Source: Dichotomopilus funicola (Eukaryota; Ascomycota; Sordariomycetes; Sordariales; Chaetomiaceae). Taken from it: 64,000 bases of DNA. The position numbers and the translations under genes were made by a program. Below the pieces are notes generated by a model, which was not told the origin of the DNA, did no database searches, and saw nothing but the letters and a program-made list of their open reading frames with translations. Where the stretch lies: the NCBI RefSeq assembly GCF_033296635.1, contig NW_026944036.1, positions 1 through 64,000 on the forward strand, read 5' to 3'. Position 1 is the first letter of the stretch. Each line of letters begins with the position of its first letter. Below are positions 21,972 to 32,896 of the stretch, piece after piece.

Positions 21972-22366
21972 GCATAGTCCACGACCTGGAAGTCATCGTT
22001 TGAGAGCAGCCGTATTTGGTTTTTCAAGAAGCCAAGCGAGCGAGTAAAATGTTGCATTGCAACCTAGCATTTATAGATTACGAAGGCTTTGGACTTTGCA
22101 AAATGGCCATTGGAGTTTGCGCCCCTTGGGGGTGAGAACAAGACGACGAGTAATGAACTTAGAAACCATTTCATTGACTACCTAGATATTGTTCACCATC
22201 TCGTGTCATCAAGCAAGGCGACACAGCCTACCCATTGGCAACCTCCCTCCCCCTCACAAGGAGCCTGGCTCTCTTGTTACATCGAGGTACCTGCCCTCCC
22301 TTCCACCCCCTGCACTAGCCCCCTCTCCCAAAAAGCCGCTCCTGCCTCAACCACTGCAGGTCACGG
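21972..22366. other. Intergenic upstream of the ncRNA locus
   Basis: This covers the Ptc7 3' flank and then a pyrimidine-rich stretch (about 22220-22345) leading into the TATA box of the putative Pol III gene. The pyrimidine bias also appears upstream of the window-edge copy. Confidence 0.35.
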
Positions 22367-22374
22367 TATATAAA
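22367..22374 (+). promoter_or_regulatory. TATA box of the Pol III-type RNA gene
   Basis: TATATAAA lies 63 bp upstream of the A box and 27 bp upstream of the point where identity with the window-edge copy begins. That is the spacing expected for TFIIIB-directed initiation. Confidence 0.6.
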
Positions 22375-22393
22375 CCCCCTTTTCCCTCCCACT

Positions 22394-22596
22394 GTCACCA
22401 GCTCCTCCCAATGTGCCAAACAGCGTGTTTGGCCCAGCGGTATTGGGAGGAGCATCGCCGGTGCCGTCATAAATCGAAGTGGCCCTGGGTTCGATTCCCG
22501 GGGCCAGCGAAGAAAAATCTTTCACCGGAAAGATTTTCGTAACCACCAACCGCTATCCCTCCGGACGGGGATAGGTGCTTGGTGTGTGAGCTTTTT
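22394..22596 (+). ncRNA. Putative Pol III-transcribed structured RNA (copy 1)
   Basis: The locus has a TATA box, an A box TGGCCCAGCGG (22430-22440), a perfect B box GGTTCGATTCC (22488-22498) and a T5 terminator (22592-22596). It does not fold as a tRNA: the 3' GGCCAGC would pair with TTTGGCC only with a bad 1-72 pair, and the position-8/D-arm spacing fails. Four hairpins can be drawn. A 12-bp stem pairs 22401-22412 with 22442-22453 and encloses an 8-bp palindrome. A 9-bp stem carries the TTCGATT loop (B box). A 9-bp AAAATCTTT/AAAGATTTT stem spans 22514-22537. A CTATCCC/GGGATAG stem lies at 22553-22574. The last two have counterparts in the 59-kb copy. Function is unknown. Alternatives are a tRNA-derived SINE or a tRNA pseudogene, but the fixed TATA spacing argues for a dedicated gene. 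Confidence 0.6.
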
Positions 22597-23787
22597 GACT
22601 TATTTTGGTCTACCCTATGTCCTACTTTCGTTTTTTTCACGTCTACCCTTTCGCAGCCCCCCTCCAATCATTAATACTTGTAAACTACCTGTGGTGTGGT
22701 TTATGATACGTCGGTAGGATTAGCCATCTACAGTCGTGTTGGGATTCATATACTGAAGCAGACTTGTGCGTTTGTTTATCAAGGGCTTCTCTCGACCAAC
22801 CTTCCGAGGGAGACAACCGGACAACAGACACAAATACTTTAAACAGTTGTACCATGCTTGGGTCTCACATGGACGTAATCCCGTAAACCATCGTGCTGTG
22901 GAAAAAAACTTATCCGCAAGTACTGTATTCCCTAATAGAACCCAACAGCAAAACAAAAGGAACGAAGCAGCCTATTGGTTTTCAGGACTTGGAGTAGTCG
23001 TCTTCAAGACCTGGGAAATAGACTGGCGTTTCGCATGAACAAGCCAAACTAGGACTTGACGTCTGCTGCACCCCACAAATATGCAGCCTGCCGTCAACCC
23101 GCTGGCCCGCCTGCAGGAGACCGATCGGACCGCAGACCCTGCAGCTTTCCAGCCAACGACCGAAAAGTTTATACGTGAATAACCAGAACTGGAGAGTCAA
23201 TTCCGACCTCTTCCACGACTCTTCCACGATAGCATGTGGGGGTGATATTCGACCTTGAAAAGTGGTCGCAGAGTGCTCATACCCGTAGTCAAGAATAACA
23301 TTTATTAATTCTCCGACAGACATCCGATATGGCGGCGCCATTTGGACTGTCTGTCCTAACAAAAACGCACCACACTTAGGCCGACAAGTTGCCGAACAAG
23401 CCGCAATTGCCGCCAGCATACCCCATCTTAGCCCCCAACATAGCTGTGCATGGACGCAAACATCCCGGTGGATACAAGGCAGGTGAAAAACAATAACCCG
23501 CTAACTGAACCCTACAATTACCACGTCCCCATCATCATCCGGCCACGCCGGGGCGCACACACATTATGTAGTACCCGTCATCAACCAGCTCGCGAAAATC
23601 CACCCGGCTCCGAGGTCGAACATCCCGACTTGACTTGCCCGGTCTCCCCGGCAATCCCAAGTGCGGCATTGTTCAAGAAAACAAGGGTATATACAAGAAG
23701 CCGAATGCATTAGACAGGGGTATTTGTTTCATTTTCCCTTTCAAACCCGACAACGCCAAATCCACCACCCAGGACGGCTGTGGTTTT
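22597..23787. other. Intergenic, no supported gene
   Basis: This is 1.2 kb of mixed composition between the ncRNA locus and the GPI-protein gene. A 145-codon minus-strand frame with an ATG (23419-22982) has no recognisable domain or splice support. No repeat or RNA structure is evident. Confidence 0.35.
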
Positions 23788-24565
23788 TTAGTTGAAGAAG
23801 ATGAGAGCAGCGACGGTGACCAGGACGAAGCCCAGCGGCGAGGCGAAGCGCTGTCCGTTGTTCAGGTCAGGGGGGCTGTTGGTGCCGGTAGGAGCTTCGC
23901 GGGTAGTCGAAGGAGTCTGGGTAGTGGTGGAGGTTGACAGCGCTGCATCTTGCGTTAGTTCTCACTTGAAAGTATACAGACTAAACATCTGTGGGCCAAC
24001 TTACTGGTGGAGGTGCTGGCCTCGCTCGACGTGGTGCTGGAGCTCTTAGTCTCGGTCTCAGTGCTAGTGACGCTGCTAGAAGTGGTGCTGGACTCCTCCG
24101 AGGTGGTGCTGCTGGCGCTTGTGCTGGTGGCAGTGCTAGTGCGCTCGACGGTCGACGACGCATCCGTGGAGGTAGGAGTCTCGCCAGTACCCTGGTAGGT
24201 GAACGGGACGCTGTAGTTTGGCTCGCCGCTGGCGTCGTCGATCTGGATAGCGTAGGTGCCCGAGGGCAAGTCACTCGGAGTCCACGTGTACGAGGTGCCG
24301 GTCTCGCCGGCTGCGGTGGATGTGTTAGCATTTGAGACAACCCGAGATCGCAAGACGACATGGGGACGCTCTTACTGGTGATAGTGGTGACAGGCTTCAG
24401 GTCCTTAGATTGCCCGGTCACCAGAGTAATGGTGACGGGTCCCTGGGCGTTGTCCCACTTGAAGGTGAACGGCTGGCCCTCCTCGATGTCGAAGGCAGAG
24501 TTAAGCAGCTTAGGCTTAGCGAGCACGGCGGCCGCGAAAACAAGAGCGGTAGCGAAGAACTTCAT
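23788..24565 (-). CDS. GPI-anchored Ser/Thr-rich cell-wall protein with Kre9/Knh1-like N-terminal domain
   Basis: Minus-strand exons 24565-24376, 24310-24005 and 23942-23788 join in phase to 216 residues. A signal peptide (about 1-16) precedes a roughly 85-residue beta-rich domain of the Kre9/Knh1 type, with FDIEEGQPFTFKW, then TSYTWTPSDLPSGTYAIQI. Next comes a Ser/Thr-rich stalk (about 110-185) suited to O-mannosylation. The C-terminal FASPLGFVLVTVAALIFFN after NNG is a GPI-attachment signal. The protein is therefore likely secreted and linked to membrane or wall glucan. This architecture is common in filamentous fungi; individual roles are mostly unknown. The upstream intergenic region is unusually long. 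Confidence 0.88.
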
Positions 24566-27115
24566 GTTGGCGGTTGGGTTCGAGAAGAAAGTTTATTTTC
24601 GATTAAGCGATTGCTGGTGGCCCACAACATCAGATTAGTTCGATATTCTCCTCGAGGTGGATGAGTTGGGACTGGGGTGTGGGTTGAGATGTCGTGCGTC
24701 GCAAGTTGACAAAATGTAATGTGATGCGCCGCGCGGTCGCCCAAGTGCAAACTTACCAAGAGCTGTGGTGGGGTGTAAAAGCGTAAGTTGTGCTGGACGA
24801 GCGATTGGATAGTAGTGAAATGTAAATTCGAAATGAACGATCGTGGAGAAGTTGAGGAAATTATCAAGGCAGAAAATGCCTATCTTTGTGAGAGCGAGTG
24901 GGACGGATGGGAGGGAAGGAAGGAGGAATCGAGGAAGGAGCCAGCGGCACAACGAACCAAAATACCCTCGGCCGCCCCAAGGACGCGATCGAGGTGGAAG
25001 TGACCGTTCCTGCAATGCTCCAATCAGATCCCTCGTCAAGAATTATCATCTCCATTCGCTTCACCCCAGACCATGTTGCAATGGGGAAGCGGCGCAGACG
25101 GGAAGTCTGGGCAACATGGGCCGAAGGTGCTAGGCAGGGGGGACGCAGGCCGATGAGACCAGGGTATCTCCGAATCAAGACTGGCGGGAATCGCCAGTTT
25201 CGATCCAGCGATTCTTTCCAGTTTTCACCCACGGCGCAGTGACCTTACCCTCAGAGCTCGATGAGGATTTCCAGCCCGTCCCCAAGCCAGCTCTCCGCCA
25301 GGAATCCTCCTGCTACACTACTACCGACAGTCGAAACAATCGCACATATTGAGCGGCGACGAAACTCCTTCGTAGCCCCTTAAGGCTTCATCGAGAAGGC
25401 AGCGATGACCGAGCCGCGTTCCCGCCGTTCGCAGGCTAGCCCTCGCCGGCGGTTCCCAGGCTAGTGCGGGAGGCGGCGACTTGGGAAATTAGTAGAGCAC
25501 CTAAGCTGCATTGCTCTTGTTTTCGCGGCTGAGCTTGCACTCGCACTTTGCATCATTGTTGCAATTACCTGCGTACACAAGTCCTTGACAGATCGGTCAG
25601 CTCGTCAGACGAGTCTCTCCCTTTGACAGGCGGTGCAAGAGTCACACAACATTGGCCCTTTCAAAGCCGGATGTTGCGCTCTTATTATTTCAATTCTCTC
25701 CCACGCCTTTGGGGTTTCTCCAGTCCACACAATGCAGCACAAGGACCAGCACGTGGGAGTCATGTGGATCCTTCATCTCGCTGAGGGACTGATGCGCAAG
25801 GGTCTCACTCCGTCACGCAACCAGCACCAATTGCGGATTCTTCTTTCAGGTTGTCGTTGTCATTTGTGGGACAACTCAAGACATCCAGAAGAGTTGAACC
25901 GTTGACAAAACCCCCATTTGACACAGAGGTCTGGTGGCACGCAAGACAAACGGAACTTCCCATCGCACAGTAATTACCTGGTAATTGCAGTTTTCTTCCT
26001 CGGAGGGCCGGTGGTTGTTCGGCAGCAGCTGTCCGGAACGTTCGGGCGCCGGGGCGAATACACCCTCTTTGGCCGTTTAACTATTATACGTAGTAGTCGG
26101 GGAACGACAAGGGGGGTAAGAATAAGGTTGACAACGGCCTTCAATACAAGAAAAACGACCCCGGCGGGGACAAGGTTGTTGAGAGATTACAGTTCGAGTT
26201 ATTTGACCGGCTAGCCCTTCATATACGTACCACATATCTTGCGAAGAGAAGTAGGTTCGAGGTAGGGTACAGTTGAGCCGATATCAGATGCTCGAAAATC
26301 ACTGGTGGCGTTTAGTCTGTGCGAGTGTCTCGAAGAGAACAAGCTCAAGCTGGCACTGGTCGTCATTCGCTAGAAGCTAAGTACAGCGTTGTATATTCCA
26401 CTCACTGCGCCCTCGTGGTTGCGCGTCCCTCTCGCCACCTTGACGATTACTCGTAAGTGTCTTGGTCCAAGGTGTCGGTGTTGTCGAAGGGAATGTCTCG
26501 GGGTGCCCAAACATGAGCCGAAGCATTTGCGACAATCACGTCCATATTATTCGTGGGGTTATATCTCACCCAAGTTGAAGGACCAACTCGCGCCTCGCAC
26601 AACCTTCCCATCCTGGACGGATCGCTGACCAAAATCGCATCGGTGTGTGGTTTCAGTGAAATTCCCGATTTGGGATTCGGCTTTGGCGCATCCATCGCCC
26701 GGAGGTGAATGAGTCAACTGACCACACTGACTCTCGGAGCGTTGAAGATGCAAGATGCGACCTCAGCCGTGTAACAGAAGTGTGTTTCACAGATATTCCA
26801 AACCAGAAGTCGGCTAGGCTATTTTTCCCGAAACTTCAATTTAGGCTTCACATCTTAGGAACGCCGTTAGGCGCGGGTAAACGGTGAGGGAGAGATCGGT
26901 AGGATCGGCGCCGCAATACTTGAACAGCATGGACCGGAGTTGACAACCGAGAAGTTCTGAAACATATTTTCCCGTTCCGAAGATATCTCCCGGGCCGTAC
27001 TAGAATGCATGCACAGTCCGTCGTACGGGTGCACTTGATGCGCCGTACTACGTACGCTCTTACAAACGGTACGACCTTTCAAGAGGCCAACAACGGCGGC
27101 AAGCGGTGAAAGTAC
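24566..27115. other. 2.5-kb gene-poor region
   Basis: The longest spacer in the window. Frames on both strands are short, lack conserved motifs and often lack ATG. A small direct duplication (caggctag) lies near 25433-25465. Clustered GTAC/CGTAC words occur near 26996-27075. No transposase, tRNA or coding exon could be supported. It may hold regulatory DNA or long 5' leader sequence for the GPI-protein gene. Confidence 0.35.
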
Positions 27116-28384
27116 TCAGCCGAGGTGACATTCAACAACACCGCGGTGAACTCCTTGGGTCTCTTCAGATAGTGTTCTGAGAGAGGATCCTAGACCCCGC
27201 ATCTTGTCGATGAAATCATCGAGAGAACCGCCGACACCGAAGTATAACCGCTTCGCGGCAATGATTGCCTTCGCTTCACCCGCTGGCCGGTCGAGGGGCG
27301 CTCGCTGGAGGATCGAAAGAAGTGTAGCACCAAAACTCTCGAGTGCGAAGGGGGAGTAAATGGTTTCGGACCCCAACACAAGTGTCTTGGTGTTGTCCGG
27401 GAGGCTGGCGGGCACTCCATCTTGGCAAAGTAAATCAACGAACTCCGGAGACCAGGCACCGGAAAGGAAGGAAAGGGTTATCCGGCGTGAGGAAAGAGAT
27501 TGCTTGAAGGCGTCCACTACCTCCGACGTCAACTCCAGTTCTCCATCGGGAGTGAACGCCTCCTGGACAACGGCGTTCTCAGTCCTCTGCTGCAGAGCCC
27601 AAGTCAAGATGAGGTTGGGCAGCGTCACGAGATAAAGGACGGAGGGGTTGTAATCTGCAAGGGTGAGCACTAACGGCGGCTGCTGCTGCGGCTCCTGCTG
27701 CTGCTCGGACTTCCTTGCCGCCAGCGCCCACTGGAAAAGAGCGAGCGAGGGCAACGCTGTGCCGCAACCAAGCTGTGAGCATAAAAGGTGGGGTCAGTCA
27801 GCAGGAAGCACATCCCCAGCATGTGGAATGCGGAGAAGAACCGACTCGAGACGCTCGGTAGGATAGGAAACAATAAATAAGATAGGAGACATCCGCACCT
27901 CGATCAAGACGCATGGCTCTTGTGCCAAGGTTTCCTTGACCCTCTCGTTGGCCAGCACTTTGACCAAATCCACGCTGCTCTCCCAACTCTTGAAGCCGCC
28001 TTCGTAAATGCCCGTCTTAACGTCGTGCTCCCCCAGTCCGGCTTCCGATTCGGACGCGTTGGTGTCGGTACCGTCCTCGGCCATCAACTGGACACGCACA
28101 TCCCACAGCTCGCGACGAGGCAATGAGAGGCTCTCATTGTCACCGCCAAGGTCGACCTCGAGCAAGCTGAAGGCGATCTTGGATGGTAACCTCGCAAGGA
28201 GATTGTGGAGGTTGTGTTGGGCCGGGGGCAGCAGCGGTTTGCCTTGGACGGGGAATGCACCGGCGGTTGAGGCTGAGGGTGCTGGGGCGGCTATCGTGCT
28301 CGCCACTGGCGGTGTGGAAGTGTGTTGTTGCTGTTGGTCGTCTTCCTCTATGTCATCGCCGGCGAAGGCAAATGAGAATGCCAT
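27116..28384 (-). CDS. HPM1: Protein-histidine N-methyltransferase Hpm1 (METTL18 family)
   Basis: A SAM-dependent seven-beta-strand methyltransferase; the yeast enzyme methylates a histidine in ribosomal protein Rpl3. Exons 28384-27899 and 27772-27116 join in phase 0 to 380 residues. Family signatures are GIYEGGFKSWESSVDLV (125-141), the SAM motif LELGCGTALPSL straddling the intron (from about 161), YNPSVLYLVTLPN and FLSGAWSPEFV. The N-terminus (1-60) is low-complexity Gln/Ala/Pro. The C-terminus ends close after the catalytic domain, as in the family. The intron (27898-27773) falls within the SAM motif. A 5' CT/GT-rich region precedes the ATG. Confidence 0.93.
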
Positions 28385-29618
28385 CTTTTCACGCCCCTGG
28401 TCCGGCTCTGAGATTCTTTGCCTTGGTTTTTGTGTCCTGGTCCTTGTCCTTGTTCTCTTCGAAACAATACAATTTCAGGATAAGGTCGCCACCCCGAGTC
28501 GATGGCGCCGTTTTGGCGTCCGAGGAATTGATGGTTCTTGTCAGGGTGCACTGCCCAGCTGAGAACCTGGAGAAATTATGATTGTGTGGACAGGAGTCTT
28601 TGATGGCCCGTGAAGACGCGCTTTGGAGGGGTTAGCTCACCTTTTTTTTTTTTGCGTTTGGCAGGGCCCTGTGGATCACAAAAAACATGGCGGGGCATGG
28701 GCCCCCACAGCGGCTTCCAACATCCTGCCTCCCGGGCCTGCGGGCGAGCCACCTTAGGCCCGGGGACTCTCGCACCGGCAGCTGATTCGCCCCACCCGCA
28801 GCTTTTCCCGAACACAACACCAAACGGCTGTGGTTGGACAGAATACGGCTGCAAGACCACGATTCCTAAGTGACGCAGCACGGCGGCTCTGTTTCCGCCC
28901 GCCCTCGACCAACACCCTCCCTTCACACTTCGGAACAAAGAAACGGGCAAAAGCATCAAAGCGCAGAAATATTCCCCGCCAAACAATCTGGAATGGCCGA
29001 TTGGGCGAATGCCCCGAAATGGGACGGCCGTGCCCGAATGATGCCGTCAACGGCTGAACCAACAGCTCTCCTGCCGCCCTGCCACGTCCCGTGTAGTGTA
29101 TCGTATTCTGTATGGACGCCATCCGCAAGCCTCCAAGCTCGCAAGCTCGCAGGGTAGCATGGAACGCAGCCGTTTCTGGACTACCGATGCACCGCGTGCC
29201 TTCTTTCTGGGATCGAGATCCCAGGGGCTCTGGAGCTCGACGCAACGTCCGGGCTCGGACGCCGTAAATCGACCAACGGTAACCAAAGAACGAGATGCGT
29301 CCCATCTTGAGCGGGAACTCCTCCCCTCCCCTTAGTGCCAGCAACCCGGCACCTGCAGAATGGTAGCGTCGTAGGTCGTGTCGGAGGTAGTATTTCTTTG
29401 AGCCATTCCCTCATGTTTGCCCAGGTCCGAAGCATTGCGGGATTGTCTCTTTTGGCTCTGGAGTTGACCAGCCAGTCTTTGAAAGAAACCTGGAATACGC
29501 CCCAGCCTGCAACGTCTTGCCAATCGTGGTCACCTCTAAACGCGCCCAAGTCGAGAACCGGGAGCGGACATTTCCTTTTCTAGAAGAAATATCCCGTGCC
29601 CTGCCGCCGCCGCTACCA
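28385..29618. other. Divergent intergenic region between HPM1 and the monooxygenase gene
   Basis: This 1.2-kb spacer contains a T10 tract at 28644-28653 and GC-rich sequence. Several long but unconserved frames overlap here on both strands (for example minus 29344-28754). The monooxygenase frame is open upstream to 29517 but without an ATG. No RNA gene was found. Confidence 0.35.
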
Positions 29619-31812
29619 ATGCCTCCACCTCATTCCTTAGATTCGCCCTTGGGGCAGGATATAAGTCCAACCGTTGGCCGTGAGTCAAAAAGGCTCAAGG
29701 TTCAGACGGAAGATCTCCCTCAGGAACACCACCACCAGCCGCCACCCGCCCAGAACCAACGCCCTCCAACTCCTCCCGCCTCGTCTTGTTCATCTTCTGA
29801 ACTAGCCACGACGCCCGTGGAACCCATGGCCCAGCTAAACCCCATCCAAACGACATTTTCGCCCCCACAGCACGGAGCCGAATACTCGATACAGGAGGCA
29901 CCTCTTGGCTCAGCTCGGCATGTCCGCGTCGTATGCGTTGGCGCTGGTGCGAGCGGTCTTAGCTTGATCCGGGCTTTGCGGCTGCAACTCACCGACTATG
30001 AAATCACCGTCTACGAAAAGAATGCGGATGTGGGAGGCACTTGGCTGGTGAACCGGTACCCGGGTTGCCGATGCGATGTCCCCAGCCACAGTTACCAGTT
30101 CTCCTGGAAGCAGAAAAAGGACTGGAGCAACTTCTTTTCCGCGGCTGAGGAGATTGGGGCGTACCTTTGCCAGGTGTGCGAGGAAGAGGGGATGAGGGAG
30201 TCGATTAAGACTCTGCATCAAGTGGTGTCGGCGCGGTGGGATGAGAAGGAGGGACAGTGGGACCTGATGGTGCGGAATCTGGAGACTAAGGAAGAGTTCA
30301 GTGACTCGGCTACTTTCTTGGTGGATGGGACTGGAATTCTGAAGTAAGACGCAGTTGTTTCCGTGAAGACCCGTAGTTTATGGTCAGCGAACTGACCATA
30401 CGGAACAGCAACTGGAAATGGCCGACTGTCGAGGGCCTCGATACCTTCCAAGGACGTCTCGTTCACACTGCGCAGTGGCCGAAGGATTTTGACCACACGG
30501 GGAAAACCATTGCTGTTATTGGCAACGGTTCCAGCGGGGTTCAGGTATTGCCGGAGCTGCAACCAGGTACGAAAATCAGCAGAAGACAGAGTCTCTCGGC
30601 TTTGAACTAACATTAACCAGGGGCTGAAAAGTTGTATCACGTTTTCCGGACACCCACCTGGGTAGTCCCACCAAGAATCCACTCCTGGAAGACCATGGGC
30701 CAGGCGACGGAGGCGCTCGACAAGATCCAGCTCGATGAACGGGAGAATTTCTCTCAGGAAACGATCGAGAAGTTCAAGTCAGATCCTGAGTTTTATCGCG
30801 AGTTTGTGAAGGCGATTGAGGCGGCGGTGAATAATGCGTTCCCCATGGTATGTTCCTTCGAATTCTGTAACAACCCTTGTTAAATTGCTCGCGACTAATA
30901 TACCGAACCAGATCCTGACGCAAAGCCCAGTCCAGGCTTTTGCGAGGGCAAAAGTGACCGAGTACATGACACTCATGCTCGGCGGGAACCAGGAGCTCTG
31001 CAAGGCGTTAATCCCCGAATTTCCACTCGGGTGCCGGAGAATGACGCCTGGCCATGGGTACCTCCAAGCTCTCAGCAAGCCCAACGTTGCCGTGCGCAGG
31101 TCTGGTATCAAGCGGTTCGTTGAAGAAGGCATTGAGCTCGACTCAGGCGAGATCCTCAAAGTCGACGCCATCGTCTGCGCCACAGGCTTCAACACCTCCT
31201 TCACTCCGCGCTTCCCCATCATTGGCCGAGAGGACAACCTCCAAGACCGGTGGAAAAAGGAGACCCCCAAGGCCTACATGTCCTGTGCCGTGGCCGGGCT
31301 GCCAAACTACTTCAGTGCGTCCCGCCCCTCGTGCGTTGTCTGGCAACTCCCGCAATAAACTAACAACCTCCACCCTAGTGTTCTTCGGCCCCAACGCCCC
31401 CATCGGCCATGGCAGCGTCTTCACGCTCTCCGAGCACATAGCCAAGTACATCGCCGGCGCCATCCACAAATGCCAGACCCAATCCATCAAAGCCCTTGCT
31501 CCCTCCCACGCCGCTGTCGATGACTATTTTGCCCACATCCAAACCTTCATGCCACGCACCGCGTGGGCGGCCCCCAACGGCCGTTCGTGGTTCAAGAATG
31601 GCCAGGCTGAGGGCCCTGTCACGGCGCTGCATCCGGGGAGCCGGATTCATTTCTACCACATGCTGGAAGGGTTCAGGGGAGAGGACTGGGAGTATACTTA
31701 TGTGGGAGAGGGGCAGGGGATTGGAAGGAAGAATCGGTTTGCGTATTTGGGGAATGGGTTTTCGACGAAGGAGTTGGGGCCGGCGGCGAATACGACATGG
31801 TATCTTGATTGA
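29619..31812 (+). CDS. FAD/NADPH monooxygenase, Baeyer-Villiger type
   Basis: A flavoprotein expected to insert oxygen next to a carbonyl (ketone to ester or lactone) using NADPH. Exons 29619-30343, 30409-30566, 30621-30847, 30912-31314 and 31379-31812 join in phase to 648 residues. The FAD Rossmann motif is GAGASG (108-113), with the second-strand acid in VYEKNADVGGTW. The Baeyer-Villiger fingerprint FxGxxxHxxxWP is FQGRLVHTAQWP (255-266), and the NADPH Rossmann GNGSSG is at 280-285. A disordered Pro/Gln/Ser N-terminus of about 95 residues precedes the domain; ATGs at 29619 and 29826 both fit, and I chose the first. The substrate is unknown; many relatives act in secondary metabolism or steroid/ketone breakdown, but no cluster surrounds it. 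Confidence 0.92.
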
Positions 31813-32790
31813 GCTCAGAGCCGTTTCTCATGGGGAGATAAAAGGTCTAGGGAGGTACAGAACCTAGGTCGTTTGGTGCATTTTGGCTGGCGGGTGGGGG
31901 CTATCCTTATGATCAGGCCATGACTTTTCTCATTTTTCTAACTTTCATCCTCCTTAGTTTAGTTTGGGGAGTTAGACGGGGACAGGTTAATAGTGGAATA
32001 CACAGCACACATCATCGCCACCCTTGTGTCTCCCACGAGTGTCGGGCCGAATCGGGCCGGCGAATGTTTTGATGCTGGGCTGGGTGGGCTTTAAAGTATG
32101 CCTGCGGGCGTTCCTTCCTTCCTCCTCCCAAATCGCGCACAGCACTGTATAACCGCCCCTCCCTCGGCCTCTCCTTCCTAGCAGACCCTCCATCTGACAA
32201 ATGCCCAACCCCCCGGATGGTGTATTTGGGGCAGCACCGAGCAGTGCCTGCGAAATTAGGCGCCTTCTTGCTCTTTCTGGCAGCTCGACCCACTTGTAAG
32301 ATCGCTTCCCCGACCAACCATGACAGGTCTATTACGGGAGCGCTCAAAACATTCTAATCTTGGTTACACGCAGACAGCCCAATGCAACAATGAGTGATTC
32401 AATTCGACGTTCTACCGTAAGGCTTTCCACTCCCGTTTCCGGTCGCTCGGTCCCTGAAACCCGGGGGCGCTTCCATGGCTTCAAAATGAGGCTTTGAGAC
32501 TCTGCCAGGCTAGGGACTTGCCGTTTGAACGGTATGCAGTATCTTATTTGGTTGGTGTGACTGAGGACCCCTGGTTGAACATATGAGCGAAGAAGTATGA
32601 TAGATTTGGAGGGATTTGGTGACGGCAAGGCTCCGACAGGTAGGCGGACTCCTGCATCTATCTGCATGTTAGACGCACCTGTTGTACCCCTGTGGGTGTG
32701 GTTCGTGTCTCATTGGAGGACCGCAAAAGGACGACCTAGCCGGGGCGACACGACCAAATATTCCGACGTTGCGGAGCTTGCTCACTCAAA
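31813..32790. other. Intergenic upstream of NLR gene A
   Basis: This 1-kb spacer covers the 3' flank of the monooxygenase and the promoter/leader of the first NLR. No conserved frame was seen. Confidence 0.35.
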
Positions 32791-32886
32791 ATGAGTCCTG
32801 TTCTTTCGGGTTTCTCCAGCCTTGGCGGAGCAATTGCTCAAGTACTGTTGAGAGAACTTGCGCTCGTGGACGATATCGCTGAGTGA
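32791..32886 (+). other. Upstream ORF in the NLR-A leader
   Basis: An ATG in context aaaATGA opens a 31-codon frame ending at TGA 32884-32886, ten bases before the NLR-A start at 32897. If the transcript begins upstream, it would be translated first and could damp NLR-A expression. The transcription start is unknown. Confidence 0.4.
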
Positions 32887-32896
32887 AACACTTAAT

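Noticed and set aside
22394..22510. A canonical tRNA at 22.4 kb, and similarly at 59.08-59.16 kb, suggested by perfect B boxes
   Set aside because: No acceptor stem of seven pairs, no correct position-8/D-arm spacing and no anticodon stem-loop could be drawn; the terminators lie about 90-100 bp beyond the B box.
22982..23419. 145-codon minus-strand frame with an ATG
   Set aside because: No recognisable domain, no introns and no promoter signal; random expectation in this composition allows it.
28754..29344. 196-codon minus-strand frame upstream of HPM1
   Set aside because: Unconserved-looking sequence overlapping several other random frames; no splice or domain support.
29517..29618. Upstream extension of the monooxygenase
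   Set aside because: It begins with TTG; the first in-frame ATG is 29619.
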